From assembly GCA_015259235.1 (NCBI GenBank), contig JABZGM010000006.1, positions 1 to 23,143 of the forward strand: a DNA stretch of 23,143 nt, given 5' to 3'. The first letter of the stretch is position 1. Each line of letters begins with the position of its first letter. This document shows positions 22,987 to 23,143 of the stretch, piece after piece. Source of the stretch: Alloprevotella sp. (GTDB lineage: Bacteria; Bacteroidota; Bacteroidia; Bacteroidales; Bacteroidaceae). The notes under the pieces are model-generated. The model was not told the origin of the DNA and made no database searches. It saw only the letters and a program-made list of their open reading frames with translations. The position numbers and the translations under genes are program-made.

Positions 22987-23143
22987 GGCAAAACGCGCTC
23001 ACAGCCCTTCTTTTGCCCCTTTCCGCCCTTCCTTTTGTGATAACCCTCTATTCATATAGGGGTTGTAAAAAGGGCAAAGAGTGAAAAAACGGCAGAAAAG
23101 TGCACAAAAAACTTTTGGCACCCCTGGTTTTGCTATTTTGATA
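22987..23143. other. 3' noncoding region with competing hairpins
   Basis: GGCAAAA (22987-22993) can pair with TTTTGCC (23011-23017). The overlapping TTTGCCC (23012-23018) can instead pair with GGGCAAA (23072-23078), enclosing a bulged hairpin AACCC...GGGTT (23042-23064). No T-run follows any of them. No gene is visible before the window ends. Confidence 0.4.
23114..23140 (+). promoter_or_regulatory. Weak promoter candidate at the window edge
   Basis: TTTG (23114-23117) and TATTTTG (23134-23140) lie 16 nt apart. The second box is one base short of TAnnTTTG and the spacing is shorter than usual. It may serve a gene beyond the window. Confidence 0.2.

Noticed and set aside
23115..23133. Sigma-54-like promoter (TTGGCAC followed by TTGCT)
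   Set aside because: The GG and GC dinucleotides are separated by 13 nt instead of the required 10, a deviation sigma-54 promoters do not tolerate.

Overview
This is chromosomal DNA of a Bacteroidota, most probably order Bacteroidales (Prevotellaceae- or Porphyromonadaceae-like). The evidence is a SusC/SusD pair, the mnmG-apt-uvrC gene order, Bacteroidota-restricted families (DUF2851, the BcerS-like N-acetyltransferase-fold family), absence of clear Shine-Dalgarno sequences, and candidate promoters of the Bacteroides TAnnTTTG type. The species cannot be named from the sequence. No rRNA, tRNA, CRISPR array, insertion sequence or phage gene was seen.

Left arm (1-5933, all minus strand): uvrC (cut by the window edge), apt, mnmG, an acyl-CoA thioesterase and a DUF2851 protein. 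These serve DNA repair, purine salvage and tRNA modification. The apt-mnmG gap holds a textbook 16-bp ParB-binding site (parS). A strong intrinsic terminator closes the thioesterase unit.

Divergent gap (5934-6402, about 470 bp): a perfect 8-bp hairpin, then a TAnnTTTG promoter and a structured leader for the rightward genes.

Middle (6403-12068, plus strand): a BcerS-like N-acetyltransferase-fold protein, parE (topoisomerase IV subunit B, with an unusual low-complexity insertion), coaD (coenzyme A synthesis) and a secreted S41 C-terminal-processing-type protease. A long hairpin with a short T-run follows the protease gene.

Right arm (12157-22986, plus strand): a tightly packed envelope locus. 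It encodes a secreted M16 zinc peptidase, an STN-domain SusC-like TonB-dependent transporter, its SusD-like lipoprotein partner (start and stop codons overlap), a FAS1-domain lipoprotein, a small lipoprotein of unknown function and a periplasmic thioredoxin-fold protein with a helical-repeat tail. Spacings of about -1 to 37 nt suggest one operon. The peptidase beside the SusCD pair makes peptide or protein-fragment capture, trimming and import the most economical reading, but no substrate is proved. This locus, and especially its two accessory lipoproteins, is the least characterised part of the window. The last 157 bp hold competing hairpins and a possible promoter for the next gene.
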